Positions 7,345 through 16,551 are shown, counted from the stretch's first letter. The stretch is DNA of 52,044 nucleotides from Gemmata massiliana (GCA_000531095.1 HG799468.1:1-52044); one strand, 5' to 3'. Program-made: numbers and translations. The notes: generated from the letters alone by a model not told the origin.

Positions 7345-9681
7345 ATGGACGAGCAACGACCCGATCGGCGCATTGGTTACAGCGTCGCACTGGCGGCCAC
7401 AACGATCACTTTCGCGCTCCGACTGGCGCTCTGGCCGCTCATCGGGGACGTGGTTCCCCACATGGCGTTCCTCCCGGCCGTCATGCTCGCGGCCTACGTC
7501 GGCGGGTTCAGGCCCGGGCTTATGGCCACCGCTCTGAGCGCGGTGGCCGCGAACCTCGTGTTCACCGAACCGCACTTCCACCTGGGGATCAAGAGCCTCA
7601 ATGCCGCGGTCGCGCTCCCGCTATTTTTGCTCGTTGGGATCATGATGAGCGGTGTGTGCGAGGCGCTGCACCGCACGCGGCGCCGGCTCTTGGCGGAAGA
7701 ACGCGCCCGGGCCGCCGAAGCGATCCGCGAAACGGAAGAGCGCCTGGAACTGGGCGTCCGCGGGTCGAACGTCGGGATCTGGGATCTCGCGCTGCCCGAC
7801 GGCACGTTCGAGAACGGGCGCCTGACCGCGGTCAACCTGTGGGAGCAGTTCGGCTACACGTCCGAACCCCCGCTAGACTTCGAGGGCCGCATCGCCATGT
7901 GGCACCCCGACGACCGGGACCGCGTGCTGCGCGCCGTTCACGCCTGCCTGAAGGGAGAAACGAAAGATTTCGAGGCCGAATACCGGCTCCGGCACCGCGA
8001 CGGCTCGTACCAGTGGCGCCTCAACCGCGGCGTGGTTGTGCGCGACACCACCGGGCGCCCCACGCGGTTCATCGGCAGCAGCGTCGACATCACCAACCGC
8101 GTCCGGGCCGAAGAGGAACTCCGGCGCGCGAAGGAGATCGCGGAATCGGCGAACCGGGCGAAGGACGAGTTCCTAGCCAACGTCAGCCACGAGATCCGGA
8201 CCCCGATGAACGCCATTCTCGGGATGACCGAACTGACGCTCGACACCTCTCTGAACGCGGACCAGCGCCAGTGGCTCGAAACGGTCAAATCGGCCGCGGA
8301 GAACCTGCTCGCGATCATCAACGATCTGCTCGATTTCTCGAAGATCGAGGCCGGGAAGATGGAACTGGACCCGATCGACTTTTCCCTGCGCACAGCGCTC
8401 GATGATGTGATCCGTGCGCTCACTCCGCGTGCCCAGCAGAAGGGGTTGGAACTGACCAGCCAGGTTCGCGCGAGCACTCCCGATGCCCTGACCGGTGACG
8501 CGGGCCGGTTCCGTCAGGTGCTCCTCAACCTGATCGGCAACGCGGTCAAGTTCACCGAACGCGGCTCGGTAACCGTCGAGGTAGCCGTTCAAGAAACGCA
8601 GGCCCCTGATGCGTGTCTCCTGCGCGTCTCGGTACAAGACACCGGAATCGGGATCGCACGCGACAAGCGAGAAACGATCTTCCGCGCGTTCGAGCAGGCC
8701 GACAATTCCATGACGCGCAAGTACGGTGGCACCGGGTTGGGGCTGTCGATCGCGTCGCGGTTGGCCGGATTGATGGGTGGGGCGATCACGGTGGATAGCG
8801 AGTTGAGGCGCGGGAGTACGTTCCACTTCGCGGCCCGGTTCCAGCTACCGGCCAGATCCGCGTCCCCACGCAACACAGTGCCGATGCAAACGAAGGGCAA
8901 CCCTCAAGAAACGGAACAACAAAGCGCTCCCGCACCGCTACGAGTGCTCCTCGCCGAAGACAACGAGTTCAACGCCCAACTCATGGAGCAGCTCCTCCTC
9001 CGGCGCGGGCACCGTGTTCGGCTGGCTCCGGACGGCGAACAAGCACTCGCACTGGCTGCGGAAGGCAATTCCGACGTGCTACTGCTCGACCTTCACATGC
9101 CGGAACGGGACGGGTTCCAAGTGATCCGCGCGCTCCGCGAACGGGAAGCGGGCACCGGTCGCCACTTACCCGTGATCGCGCTGACCGCCAGCGCTCGGCC
9201 CGAAGACCGGGCACGGTGCCTCGCCGCGGGGATGGACGATTTCCTGACCAAACCGGTTCGATCACCGGAGCTGTTCGCCGCAATCGAGCGTGTCATTCGG
9301 GGTCGTCGCGTACCAGAAGTGGCCGAATCGATGCTGACGCCTTCTGCGATCCTGGCGGCCTGCGAAGAAGACGCGGCGCTATTGGAGAAACTGTGTAAGT
9401 GGTTCCGGGACAAGGTGCCCGCGCACCTGTCCGCGCTCTCGGCGGCGTGTCGGGCGGAGAACCTCTTCGGGGTACAAGAGGCGGCCCACAAACTCGCCGG
9501 GACGCTCGCGGTGTTCTCCACCCCGGCCGGGGAACTCGCGTCGCGTGCGGAAGATCGGGCGGCATCCGGGGATCTACGGGAGGCCGTCGCACTCGCCGCG
9601 CGACTCGAATCGGCCGTTACCGCCCTGCTCCGGCAAACCGACGGGTTGAGGATCGAGCACCTCTCCGCACGGCCTCGTTAG
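7345..9681 (+). CDS. Membrane hybrid histidine kinase (DUF4118-like/PAS/HisKA/HATPase/REC/Hpt)
   Basis: A 778-residue multi-step phosphorelay sensor kinase. Residues about 10-105 hold several membrane helices of the KdpD-type DUF4118 kind. Next come a PAS_3-type sensor (about 130-255), HisKA with phospho-acceptor His282 in SHEIRTPMN, HATPase (N-box LLNLIGNAVKFTE, then DTGIGIA and YGGTGLGLSI), a receiver with Asp582 (LLLLDLHMPERDG), and a C-terminal Hpt with His715 (AAHKLAG). The relay therefore ends in a phosphotransfer domain able to pass phosphate to a separate regulator. The ATG at 7345 follows GAGGCAGGA and starts right before the first helix. Its stop codon overlaps that of the opposing kinase gene. 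Output partner unknown. Confidence 0.9.
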   Translation: MDEQRPDRRIGYSVALAATTITFALRLALWPLIGDVVPHMAFLPAVMLAAYVGGFRPGLMATALSAVAANLVFTEPHFHLGIKSLNAAVALPLFLLVGIMMSGVCEALHRTRRRLLAEERARAAEAIRETEERLELGVRGSNVGIWDLALPDGTFENGRLTAVNLWEQFGYTSEPPLDFEGRIAMWHPDDRDRVLRAVHACLKGETKDFEAEYRLRHRDGSYQWRLNRGVVVRDTTGRPTRFIGSSVDITNRVRAEEELRRAKEIAESANRAKDEFLANVSHEIRTPMNAILGMTELTLDTSLNADQRQWLETVKSAAENLLAIINDLLDFSKIEAGKMELDPIDFSLRTALDDVIRALTPRAQQKGLELTSQVRASTPDALTGDAGRFRQVLLNLIGNAVKFTERGSVTVEVAVQETQAPDACLLRVSVQDTGIGIARDKRETIFRAFEQADNSMTRKYGGTGLGLSIASRLAGLMGGAITVDSELRRGSTFHFAARFQLPARSASPRNTVPMQTKGNPQETEQQSAPAPLRVLLAEDNEFNAQLMEQLLLRRGHRVRLAPDGEQALALAAEGNSDVLLLDLHMPERDGFQVIRALREREAGTGRHLPVIALTASARPEDRARCLAAGMDDFLTKPVRSPELFAAIERVIRGRRVPEVAESMLTPSAILAACEEDAALLEKLCKWFRDKVPAHLSALSAACRAENLFGVQEAAHKLAGTLAVFSTPAGELASRAEDRAASGDLREAVALAARLESAVTALLRQTDGLRIEHLSARPR

Positions 9682-12600
9682 CGCGTGGGCGCGTCGAGCA
9701 CGTCGCGCACCTGGCGGGCCAGGGAACTCGGGGTGAACGGTTTCTGGATGAAGTTGACGCGCGCGGCCTCGACCCCGTGGCGCACCACCGCGTCGTCCGT
9801 GTACCCGGACATGTAGAGCACCTTGAGGCGCGGGTTCAGGGTGAGGAGCCGTTCGGCCAGCGCGCGCCCCCCGATCCCGGGCATCACCACATCGGTCAAC
9901 AGCAGATCCACCGGGCGCGAGCTGCGGATCGCGACCCCGACGGCTTCCTCCGCGTGGCCCGCAGTGAGCACCGTGTACCCGCGCTTCCGGAGCGCGAGTT
10001 GTGCCAGCGCCCGGACCCCCGGTTCGTCCTCGACCAGCAGAACCACCTCGCTCCCTTCCGGCACCACGCCGTCGGCCGCGTTCTCGCTCACCACGGGGCT
10101 CGCGGTGCCGGGCAGGTAAATTCGGAACGTGGTACCGCGCCCGAGGGCCGTTTCCACTTCGATGTGCCCGCCGGACTGTTTGACGATGCCGTACACGGTC
10201 GCCAGCCCCAACCCGGTCCCCTTCCCCTGCTCCTTTGTGGTAAAGAACGGCTCGAACATGTGGCGCCGAACGGCGTCCGTCATCCCCGTTCCGGTATCGG
10301 TCACGGAGAGCCGGACGTAGGGGCCGGCGCGCACCTCGCCCCCGTCGACCGCGGCCCCGGCGCCGAGCACCACGTTCCGGGTCTCGACCGTGACGGTCCC
10401 CCCCACGGGCATCGCGTCCCGGGCGTTCACGGCTAGGTTCATGAGCACCTGGCTCATCTGCCCCGGGTCGACCTTCACGCGGAGCAGTTCCGGGTCCGGG
10501 CGCAGGACCAGCCCGACATCCTCGCCGATGAGCCGGCGCAACATCTGGGTCACGTTCTTAATGATCTCGTTCAGGTCCAGCACCTTGGGCTGGAGCACCT
10601 GCTGGCGCCCGAACGCGAGCAACTGGCGGGTCAGGTCCGCGGCCCGGTTCCCGGCCTTCCGCACCTCCTCGACCATCACCCGCGCGGAGTCGTGCGCGTG
10701 GAGCGTACCGAGGACGATGTCGCTGTACCCGTTGATGACGGTGAGCAGGTTGTTGAAGTCGTGCGCGATCCCGCCCGCGAGCTGCCCCACCGCGTCCATC
10801 TTCTGGGCCTGCCGGTACTGGTCCTCCAGGCGCCGGCGCTCGGACACGTCGGACACGAACCCGACCATCCGCTTCGACCGCCCGTTCGGTTCGGGGACGA
10901 AGTGCCCCTGATCGTCCACGGTGATGTACGCGCCGTCGCGCCGGCGCACCCGGTACTCCATCCGGAACGGCATCCCGGTCACCGCGCACCGCTCGGCCTC
11001 GTGCTCGAACGAGGCCCGGTCGTCCGGGTGGACCAGCGCGACCCAGCCGGCCAGTTCGGGCGGCATCTCGGCGTCCCGGTACCCGAGCGTCGCCAGGCAG
11101 CTCCCGCCCCAGTCCACGCGGTTCGTGACGATGTCCCAGTCGTATAGCACCTGTCCCGCGGCCTTGACTGCGGCCTCGTACCGGGCCTTCCACGCGCGGA
11201 CCTCGTCCGCGGCGCGCGACCGGTCCGTGATGTCCTGGTACACCCCGAGCACCCCGACCACCGCCCCGGTCGCGTCCCGGAGCGGAACCTTGCTGGTGAG
11301 CAGCACCACCCGCGACCCGTCCGGCCGGGTGAGCGCCTCTTCGATCCCGAGGACCGACTGCCCGGTTTCGATCACGCGCCGGTCGAACGCGCGGAACGCC
11401 TCGGCCTCGGCCGGGGCGGTACCCAGTTCGAGGTCCGTGCGCCCGACGACCGCCTCGGGACCGGGGAGCGCGTGGTTCCGGGCGAACAGGGCGTTGCACC
11501 CGGTATAGACCGAGTTCCGGTTCTTCCAAAACACCCCGCACGGGATGTTATCGATCACGCTCCGCAGCAGTTCCTCGTTGCGCCGGAGCATCGCCTCGCT
11601 CTCTTTGCGCGCGGTCACGTCGCGGGTGGTGATGACGACCCCGTCCCCGGTCCGCACCACCTGGTGGTGCAGCCACATCACGCGCCCGTCCTCGATGTAC
11701 CACGGGAACTCTTCTTCCAGCGGCTCTCCGGACTCGACCACGCGGACGTACCGGTCGAACAGGCCCAACATCCGGGGCCGCGGGAACAACTCGCACAGCC
11801 GCTTCCCGACGACCGCCGCACGGTCCTTCTGGATGAGGGCCAAACCCCTCTGGTTCAAATCGGTGAAGTAGAAGTCCCGGATCGTCCCGTCCGGTCCCCG
11901 GTCACACGCGAACAGGTAGACCGCGTCCAGGCTACCCTCCATCGCGGCCCGCAACACGGTTTCCGCGCGCACGCGCTCGGTCACGTCGCACAGGTTCACC
12001 ACCACGGCCGCGACCGCCGGGTCGCGCAGCCGGTTGGTACACGTGACCGCGGCCCAGCGCCACGACCCGTCCTTGTGTTGGTACCGGTACTCCCCGCTGA
12101 CGACGGCCCCCGGCTCGGCCAGGAGTTGCTCGTACCGGGCCGCGAACCGGTCCCGGTCGTCCGGGTGACACCATTCGAGGGCACTGTGCCCCACCAGTTC
12201 CTCGGGGGTCCGGCCGCAGATCCGGACCGCGGTCGGGGTCGCGTACAAAATAGTACCGTCGGCCGAGAGCAGCTTGATCGCGTCGGAGCCGTTCTCGATC
12301 AGCGCGCGGAACCGGCGCTCGCTCGCCCGCAGCGCGTCCTCGATTTCGTGCTGCCGGGTCACGTCCCGGTACGTGACGACGACCGCGCCGACGCTCGGGT
12401 CACACAGCAAGTTGACCGCCCGCGCCTCCAGCCAGCGCCACGCCCCGTTCTTGTGCCGCACCCGGTACGTTTCGGTGAACGCGGACTCGGGTTCCGACAG
12501 GAGCGCCGCGAACGCGGACCGCACCCAGTCCCGGTCGTCGGGGTGAGCGTACTCGACCGCGTCGACCCCGGTGAGTTCCGCAGGCTCGTACCCCACGAGT

Positions 12601-12746
12601 CGGGCACTGGACGCGCTGGCGTACTCGGCCACTCCGTCCGCGTCGAACAGGACGACCGCGTCCAGGCTCTTTTCAATGAGCGCCCGGAACCGGGCCTCGG
12701 CCACGGTCGTCTTTACGGAGCCAGTCACATCCACGATGTTGGGCAT
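9678..12746 (-). CDS. Cytosolic hybrid histidine kinase with five PAS domains
   Basis: A 1022-residue sensor kinase with no membrane segment. Five consecutive PAS domains fill about residues 10-645; the first, second and fifth are PAS_3-like (HPDDRD motifs), the fourth is PAS_4-like (GVFWKNRN). HisKA follows with phospho-acceptor His662 in GGIAHDFNNLL, the variant of the NtrB/HWE-like branch, then HATPase (ARDAMPVGG, DTGTGM, GTGLGLATVYGIVKQSGG) and a receiver with Asp about 951 (LLLTDVVMPGIGG) and Lys in QKPFTP. It ends tail to tail with the membrane kinase; the two stop codons share bases at 9678-9681. It has no Hpt or output domain of its own. Ligands (redox, small molecules, light) cannot be told from the sequence. 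Confidence 0.9.
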   Translation of the reverse strand: MPNIVDVTGSVKTTVAEARFRALIEKSLDAVVLFDADGVAEYASASSARLVGYEPAELTGVDAVEYAHPDDRDWVRSAFAALLSEPESAFTETYRVRHKNGAWRWLEARAVNLLCDPSVGAVVVTYRDVTRQHEIEDALRASERRFRALIENGSDAIKLLSADGTILYATPTAVRICGRTPEELVGHSALEWCHPDDRDRFAARYEQLLAEPGAVVSGEYRYQHKDGSWRWAAVTCTNRLRDPAVAAVVVNLCDVTERVRAETVLRAAMEGSLDAVYLFACDRGPDGTIRDFYFTDLNQRGLALIQKDRAAVVGKRLCELFPRPRMLGLFDRYVRVVESGEPLEEEFPWYIEDGRVMWLHHQVVRTGDGVVITTRDVTARKESEAMLRRNEELLRSVIDNIPCGVFWKNRNSVYTGCNALFARNHALPGPEAVVGRTDLELGTAPAEAEAFRAFDRRVIETGQSVLGIEEALTRPDGSRVVLLTSKVPLRDATGAVVGVLGVYQDITDRSRAADEVRAWKARYEAAVKAAGQVLYDWDIVTNRVDWGGSCLATLGYRDAEMPPELAGWVALVHPDDRASFEHEAERCAVTGMPFRMEYRVRRRDGAYITVDDQGHFVPEPNGRSKRMVGFVSDVSERRRLEDQYRQAQKMDAVGQLAGGIAHDFNNLLTVINGYSDIVLGTLHAHDSARVMVEEVRKAGNRAADLTRQLLAFGRQQVLQPKVLDLNEIIKNVTQMLRRLIGEDVGLVLRPDPELLRVKVDPGQMSQVLMNLAVNARDAMPVGGTVTVETRNVVLGAGAAVDGGEVRAGPYVRLSVTDTGTGMTDAVRRHMFEPFFTTKEQGKGTGLGLATVYGIVKQSGGHIEVETALGRGTTFRIYLPGTASPVVSENAADGVVPEGSEVVLLVEDEPGVRALAQLALRKRGYTVLTAGHAEEAVGVAIRSSRPVDLLLTDVVMPGIGGRALAERLLTLNPRLKVLYMSGYTDDAVVRHGVEAARVNFIQKPFTPSSLARQVRDVLDAPTR

Positions 12747-13129
12747 TGGTCGTGAGCGGCCGGGCGGATCGGCGGTCCGGTCGGTTAATGGGGTTTGGGT
12801 AGCAACACGTGAATCGTAGCACGAAGTTCCGAACGGGAACTAGTCCCGTGTGCAATTTTTCCGACCGCATCTCACAATTAACCCTCCACATTAATCGCGA
12901 CATAAGAATAATTTCAGAAATGCTTTACACCATTCACGTCCCGTGTCGCGAACGTACTTGGAGACGAGTTTTGCTGTTGTGGCCCGTTCTTCCGTCGGCA
13001 ACCCAAGTAGGAGATCTGCGACGTTATGCCGGATGTGGCAATGACGACCTCTTGAACCATTGCCGCGGTCCGGGTCCGCACATGCGCGGGTGCTGGGCCG
13101 TGGACCTCATACTCGGCAAACAGTAGCAG

Positions 13130-13254
13130 GCAGAGAAGAAAGCTTCACCGCAGGGGGCACGAGAGGACGCAGAGAAAAACAAAATGCTCGCGTCCGGACC
13201 TCAGTTCTTCTCCGCGTTGTCATGTGCCCTCTGCGGTGAAGCTTTCTTCTCTGC
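13130..13254. repeat. 31-bp inverted repeat around a 63-bp centre
   Basis: The left arm 13130-13160 and right arm 13224-13254 are reverse complements at 30 of 31 positions; both carry TTCACCGCAG or its complement. The centre (13161-13223) is itself partly complementary (GAGGACGCAGAGAA against TTCTTCTCCGCG), so the whole 125 bases can fold into one hairpin. It encodes no protein. It looks like a miniature palindromic element; words such as CTCTGCGGTGAA are familiar to me from dispersed repeats in several bacterial phyla, from memory only. Confidence 0.8.
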
Positions 13255-13326
13255 AACAGCACGTTTGCGGGTGCCTGATCGCGGATCTCAACGCAGAAAC
13301 CAATTTACAAAATTTCACTAGTGCTC

Positions 13327-13356
13327 TTGATAGCACAAACTCGGTTGGTTTATAAT
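13327..13356 (+). promoter_or_regulatory. Near-consensus sigma-70 promoter with no gene behind it
   Basis: TTGATA (13327-13332), an 18-base spacer and TATAAT (13351-13356) form a strong housekeeping-type promoter. The next coding sequence to the right is on the opposite strand, so a transcript from here would run antisense to the 3' end of the ABC permease gene. Confidence 0.4.
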
Positions 13357-13404
13357 GCCGTGTGATGGGTCAATACGGGTGCCCGCACTGAAAGCCAAAA
13401 GAGC

Positions 13405-13425
13405 GCGAGCGGCACTCCGGCTCGC
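13405..13425 (-). terminator. Possible terminator of the GntR/ABC operon
   Basis: On the minus strand GCGAGC pairs with GCTCGC across a short loop with two further GC pairs and a bulge, followed by GCTCTTTTGG. It lies 130 bases past the permease stop. Stem and U-tract are moderate, so the call is tentative. Confidence 0.4.
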
Positions 13426-13554
13426 CCAAAACCGCGCGAATGTTAGCAGCCGGAAAGGAGAAATGGCATTTTCTACGGGGAATACCGAGGTACAGAGCCC
13501 CCGGTCCCGAAATGTTAGCCAATGTTAGCAGCGAATTTAGGGCGGCGCGGCACG

Positions 13555-15183
13555 TCACCGATGGCGGTTCCACCCCAAAGCAAGAGGGGCCACGAGTAAC
13601 CGGGCGAGCGGCACGAACAGGACCACACCCGCGGCCAAGTTGTAGTCGGAGGTCCATTCGGGCGGGGTCAGCCAGAGCAACACAGCGAAAAGCCCCACAA
13701 CGACCAGCCCCCACGCGCCGAGAACGCGCTGTACCGCTCTGGTGCTCAGTCCCCCGCGTCGGTGCAGTACACGCAGCGCGGTCCCCGCGAGCAGAAACTT
13801 CAGCGCGATCAACCCCGTGGCCACCCACGGAATTGCGGCACGAATGCGGTCGAGGCGGGCCGGTTCCGAACCCCACCGGGTCCACTCGTATGCTGCCTGG
13901 AGACTCACGAATGCTGCGAGGATAGCCGTGGCGAATGCCACCCACGTCCGCCCGGTGAGTCCGATCCAGAGGTTCTCGACCAACAGTCGCCAGATGAGGA
14001 ACACCGGGCCAATGGCGATCAGCCCGAAGAGAACACACGCACGAGCGGCACCGAGCGCGGACACAGCGTAATCCCACTTTTGAGAGAGCCCATTCATGCC
14101 ACCGGTAAAGGCCACCCACGCACCAGCAACGGCGACGGTCAGTGCCCAGGTCACGCCGCAAATAATGGCCGCGGCGCGGAGCTTCGCGCTCACCAGCGCG
14201 GAGTTACTCATGGGCCGCGTGGCGGCGAACGCGGGGAGGTTGAAAATCCCGTGCGTGATGTCGCCCATCGCTCCCATGTACTGACCGCAGAAAGCTGCCA
14301 TTAAGGGCGGAATGCACAGGAGCGCAACCCCGAACCCCGGCTTCCGTTCACCGGGCGGCTCCAATAACAATGCACACGCCACCAAAATGCTCAGCACGAA
14401 CAGAACTAGGAGCGGGAACCCGACGCCACGAACCCGCCACTCGTACCACACCTGCGAGCTCATTGGCGTCGAGAACGCCCGGCGCGCCCGATATGACCCA
14501 ACTCGGCGACTCGTTGCGAGCGCGCGGAACCAGTTCGGGTTGTCACCCCGGCGGGCGCGTCCCACACCAACACGAGCGACCTGGAACGCGACCGGGACTA
14601 ACGCGATCGCAAGTGCCGTGAGTATCGCGTTCTCGGTGGCAGGGTCCGCGAACTCGTAATCGATCGATACCAGCAGCACTGGCGCCCGAACTAACACGGT
14701 CAAAACGACGAGCGCCACGGGGAGCCGGACCCACGGCACCCCGAACGGAACCCACAATATGGCCTGAGTAACTACCACGAGCGCGGCCAGCATCGCCAGC
14801 CACCAAAAAGGAGTTTCGATCCCACAGGGGCGCAGCACGAGTTGGTCCCATGCGACCCACGCGAGTGTGGCTGCGAGCGCCCCCTGAATCATCGGCCACC
14901 CGACCAGCACCGAGGTCCGAACGGGGAGCAGAAAGAACCGCGCCGGGAACCCGGACTCCGCGTTCTCCAGTCGGACCTCGGAGCCGTATGAGAACACAAC
15001 AACCAGGTACATCAGCCCCATGACGAACCACACGGAACCGAGCGAGGCGAATGTTCGCGGGTTGGCGACCGGTACCGTCGCGGCAACGACGGCGTACACG
15101 GCGATGAACGCACAGAAAGCCGAGAGCCCCCACCGATACCGGCCCCAGAACTCCCACGTCAGTGCGGTTACGGGCGCATGCAT
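13555..15183 (-). CDS. ABC-2-type transporter permease
   Basis: A 542-residue polytopic membrane protein with about twelve to fourteen hydrophobic segments spread over its length, for example AFIAVYAVVAATVP near the N-terminus and LVVVGLFAVLLWL near the C-terminus. It is the last gene of an operon with an ATPase 3 bases upstream and a GntR regulator before that, so it is the membrane half of that ABC transporter. Its length and the two halves separated by a loop at about residues 220-250 suggest a duplicated permease. The cargo is unknown; related GntR-YtrA-linked transporters respond to cell-envelope stress, but that is family knowledge and not shown here. Confidence 0.8.
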   Translation of the reverse strand: MHAPVTALTWEFWGRYRWGLSAFCAFIAVYAVVAATVPVANPRTFASLGSVWFVMGLMYLVVVFSYGSEVRLENAESGFPARFFLLPVRTSVLVGWPMIQGALAATLAWVAWDQLVLRPCGIETPFWWLAMLAALVVVTQAILWVPFGVPWVRLPVALVVLTVLVRAPVLLVSIDYEFADPATENAILTALAIALVPVAFQVARVGVGRARRGDNPNWFRALATSRRVGSYRARRAFSTPMSSQVWYEWRVRGVGFPLLVLFVLSILVACALLLEPPGERKPGFGVALLCIPPLMAAFCGQYMGAMGDITHGIFNLPAFAATRPMSNSALVSAKLRAAAIICGVTWALTVAVAGAWVAFTGGMNGLSQKWDYAVSALGAARACVLFGLIAIGPVFLIWRLLVENLWIGLTGRTWVAFATAILAAFVSLQAAYEWTRWGSEPARLDRIRAAIPWVATGLIALKFLLAGTALRVLHRRGGLSTRAVQRVLGAWGLVVVGLFAVLLWLTPPEWTSDYNLAAGVVLFVPLARLLVAPLALGWNRHR

Positions 15184-15186
15184 GGT

Positions 15187-16113
15187 TCACTCCTTTCCCG
15201 GTTCGGACCCCTTCGCCCCAACCCGCGCAACGAAGATCTCGTCGAGCGAGGGAACGCGCTGGCCAATCACTTCCGCGCCGCACGCGGCGACCGCGTCGCG
15301 CAGCTCTCCGAGCCGCCCACTGCACAGAGTGACCCACTCCGCTCCCCTTCCCTCCCACGTCAGCGCGCCGGTCAGCACGGGCGGGTTCGGGCGCGGCTCC
15401 CGGAACCTCAGCGTCAATCGATGGTGCGTGTCCTTGATCTGATCGAGTGAGCCACTGAAGACAACGCGCCCGCGGTCGATCAGCGCCACCCGGTCGGCCA
15501 CCCGCTCGACCTCGTGGAGCAGGTGTGAGGAGAACACGACCGTCCGCCCCTCTTCCGCGATCGTGCGAATGATCGCCGCGAGGATGTCCTGTCGGACGAT
15601 CGGGTCGAGGCCCGAAGAAGGTTCGTCGAGTACCAGGAGTTCCGGCCGATGAGCCAGTGCGAGAACCAGCCCGGCCCGCGCCCGCTGGCCCTTCGACAGG
15701 TGCTTCACCTTGGCGCGCGATTCAAGGGCAAACGACCGACTCAGTTCCTCGGCGAACCCCGGATCCCAGTTCGGGTAAAACGCTCGGGTGTAACGAAAGA
15801 GTTCGCCCACGCGCATCCAGCCGGGCAGCTCCGGTTCCTCGGAGAGGTACCCGACGCGGACCAGTACGCCCGCCGGGTCCGCGGCCGGGTCGCGCCCGAA
15901 CACACGCACCGACCCGCTCGCCGCCCGGAGCAAGCCCAGTACGTGCTTGATGAGCGTCGTCTTGCCCGCGCCGTTGACCCCGACGAGTCCGAAGACCGTT
16001 CCGCGGGGCACGTCCAGTCGAACGTCGTCGAGCGCGACCTTCGGACCGAACCGGCGGGTCACGCCCGCCACCTCGATCACATTTCCGTCGGGCTCGGAAT
16101 GAACAGCGACCAT
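15187..16113 (-). CDS. ABC transporter ATP-binding protein
   Basis: A 308-residue ATPase that energises the permease encoded 3 bases downstream. Walker A is GVNGAGKTT (about residues 44-52), the signature LSKGQRARAGL, Walker B LLVLDEPSSGLDP and the switch His in SSHLLHE are all intact. The last ~80 residues (after LDQIKDTHH) form a C-terminal accessory domain typical of the EcsA/YtrB/CcmA-like group, consistent with an exporter or a regulator of envelope function. It starts 4 bases after the GntR stop, so the three genes are almost certainly co-transcribed. Confidence 0.9.
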   Translation of the reverse strand: MVAVHSEPDGNVIEVAGVTRRFGPKVALDDVRLDVPRGTVFGLVGVNGAGKTTLIKHVLGLLRAASGSVRVFGRDPAADPAGVLVRVGYLSEEPELPGWMRVGELFRYTRAFYPNWDPGFAEELSRSFALESRAKVKHLSKGQRARAGLVLALAHRPELLVLDEPSSGLDPIVRQDILAAIIRTIAEEGRTVVFSSHLLHEVERVADRVALIDRGRVVFSGSLDQIKDTHHRLTLRFREPRPNPPVLTGALTWEGRGAEWVTLCSGRLGELRDAVAACGAEVIGQRVPSLDEIFVARVGAKGSEPGKE

Positions 16114-16117
16114 CGGT

Positions 16118-16507
16118 TCACACCTCTTCGGGGTTCAGGGCCTCGTCGCGCTGGCGCAGGAGTTCGATCACCTCGTCGGTGCGCACCCCGAGCTGCCGGG
16201 CCTCGGCGAGCAGCGCGTCGATCCGCTCGGTTACGATTTTCAGTCGCTCGCGCCGGGCCAACGGCGACCCGGTCGCGGAAACGTAGGTGCCGGCGGTTCG
16301 GCGCTTCTCGACGACCCCCGCGACTTCCAGTTCGCGGTACGCCCGGGCAACCGTATTCGGGTTGACCGTGAGCTGATCGGCGAGGACGCGGATCGCCGGG
16401 AGTTCTTCACCGGGCACGAGGCGCCCCGCGGCCACCAGGTACTTCACCTGGGTGACGATCTGGAGGTAAATCGGGACACCGTCGTGCGGTGAAATGTGGA
16501 TGTCCAT
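16118..16507 (-). CDS. GntR-family regulator, YtrA subfamily
   Basis: A 129-residue repressor. Residues 1-75 are the winged helix-turn-helix of GntR (PIYLQIVTQVKYLVAAGRL, then LPAIRVLADQLTVNPNTVARAYRELE). The remaining ~50 residues are too short for a FadR or HutC ligand domain and form the short helical dimerisation tail of YtrA-type proteins. It is the first gene of the operon with the ATPase and permease, so it most likely represses its own transporter. An inverted repeat, CTGTAT-N10-ATACAG, lies 23 bases upstream of the start and is the natural candidate operator. Confidence 0.88.
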   Translation of the reverse strand: MDIHISPHDGVPIYLQIVTQVKYLVAAGRLVPGEELPAIRVLADQLTVNPNTVARAYRELEVAGVVEKRRTAGTYVSATGSPLARRERLKIVTERIDALLAEARQLGVRTDEVIELLRQRDEALNPEEV

Positions 16508-16529
16508 CGCTCAGCGCCTCGCTGTCACA

Positions 16530-16551
16530 CTGTATGCATCCACTAATACAG
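16530..16551 (-). promoter_or_regulatory. Candidate GntR/YtrA operator
   Basis: CTGTAT (16530-16535) and ATACAG (16546-16551) form a perfect 6-bp inverted repeat with 10 bases between, 23 bases upstream of the regulator's start codon. Position and symmetry fit autoregulation by the GntR dimer; the site is predicted, not known. Confidence 0.5.

Larger units (their letters stand above)
12747..13554. other. Non-coding region, about 800 bases
   Basis: No credible gene. It contains the promoter region of the five-PAS kinase, a long inverted repeat (13130-13254), a near-consensus + strand promoter (13327-13356), a hairpin past the ABC operon (13405-13425) and three copies of AATGTTAGC (13439-13447, 13511-13519, 13521-13529). 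The density of repeats suggests a spot that tolerates insertions. Confidence 0.6.
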
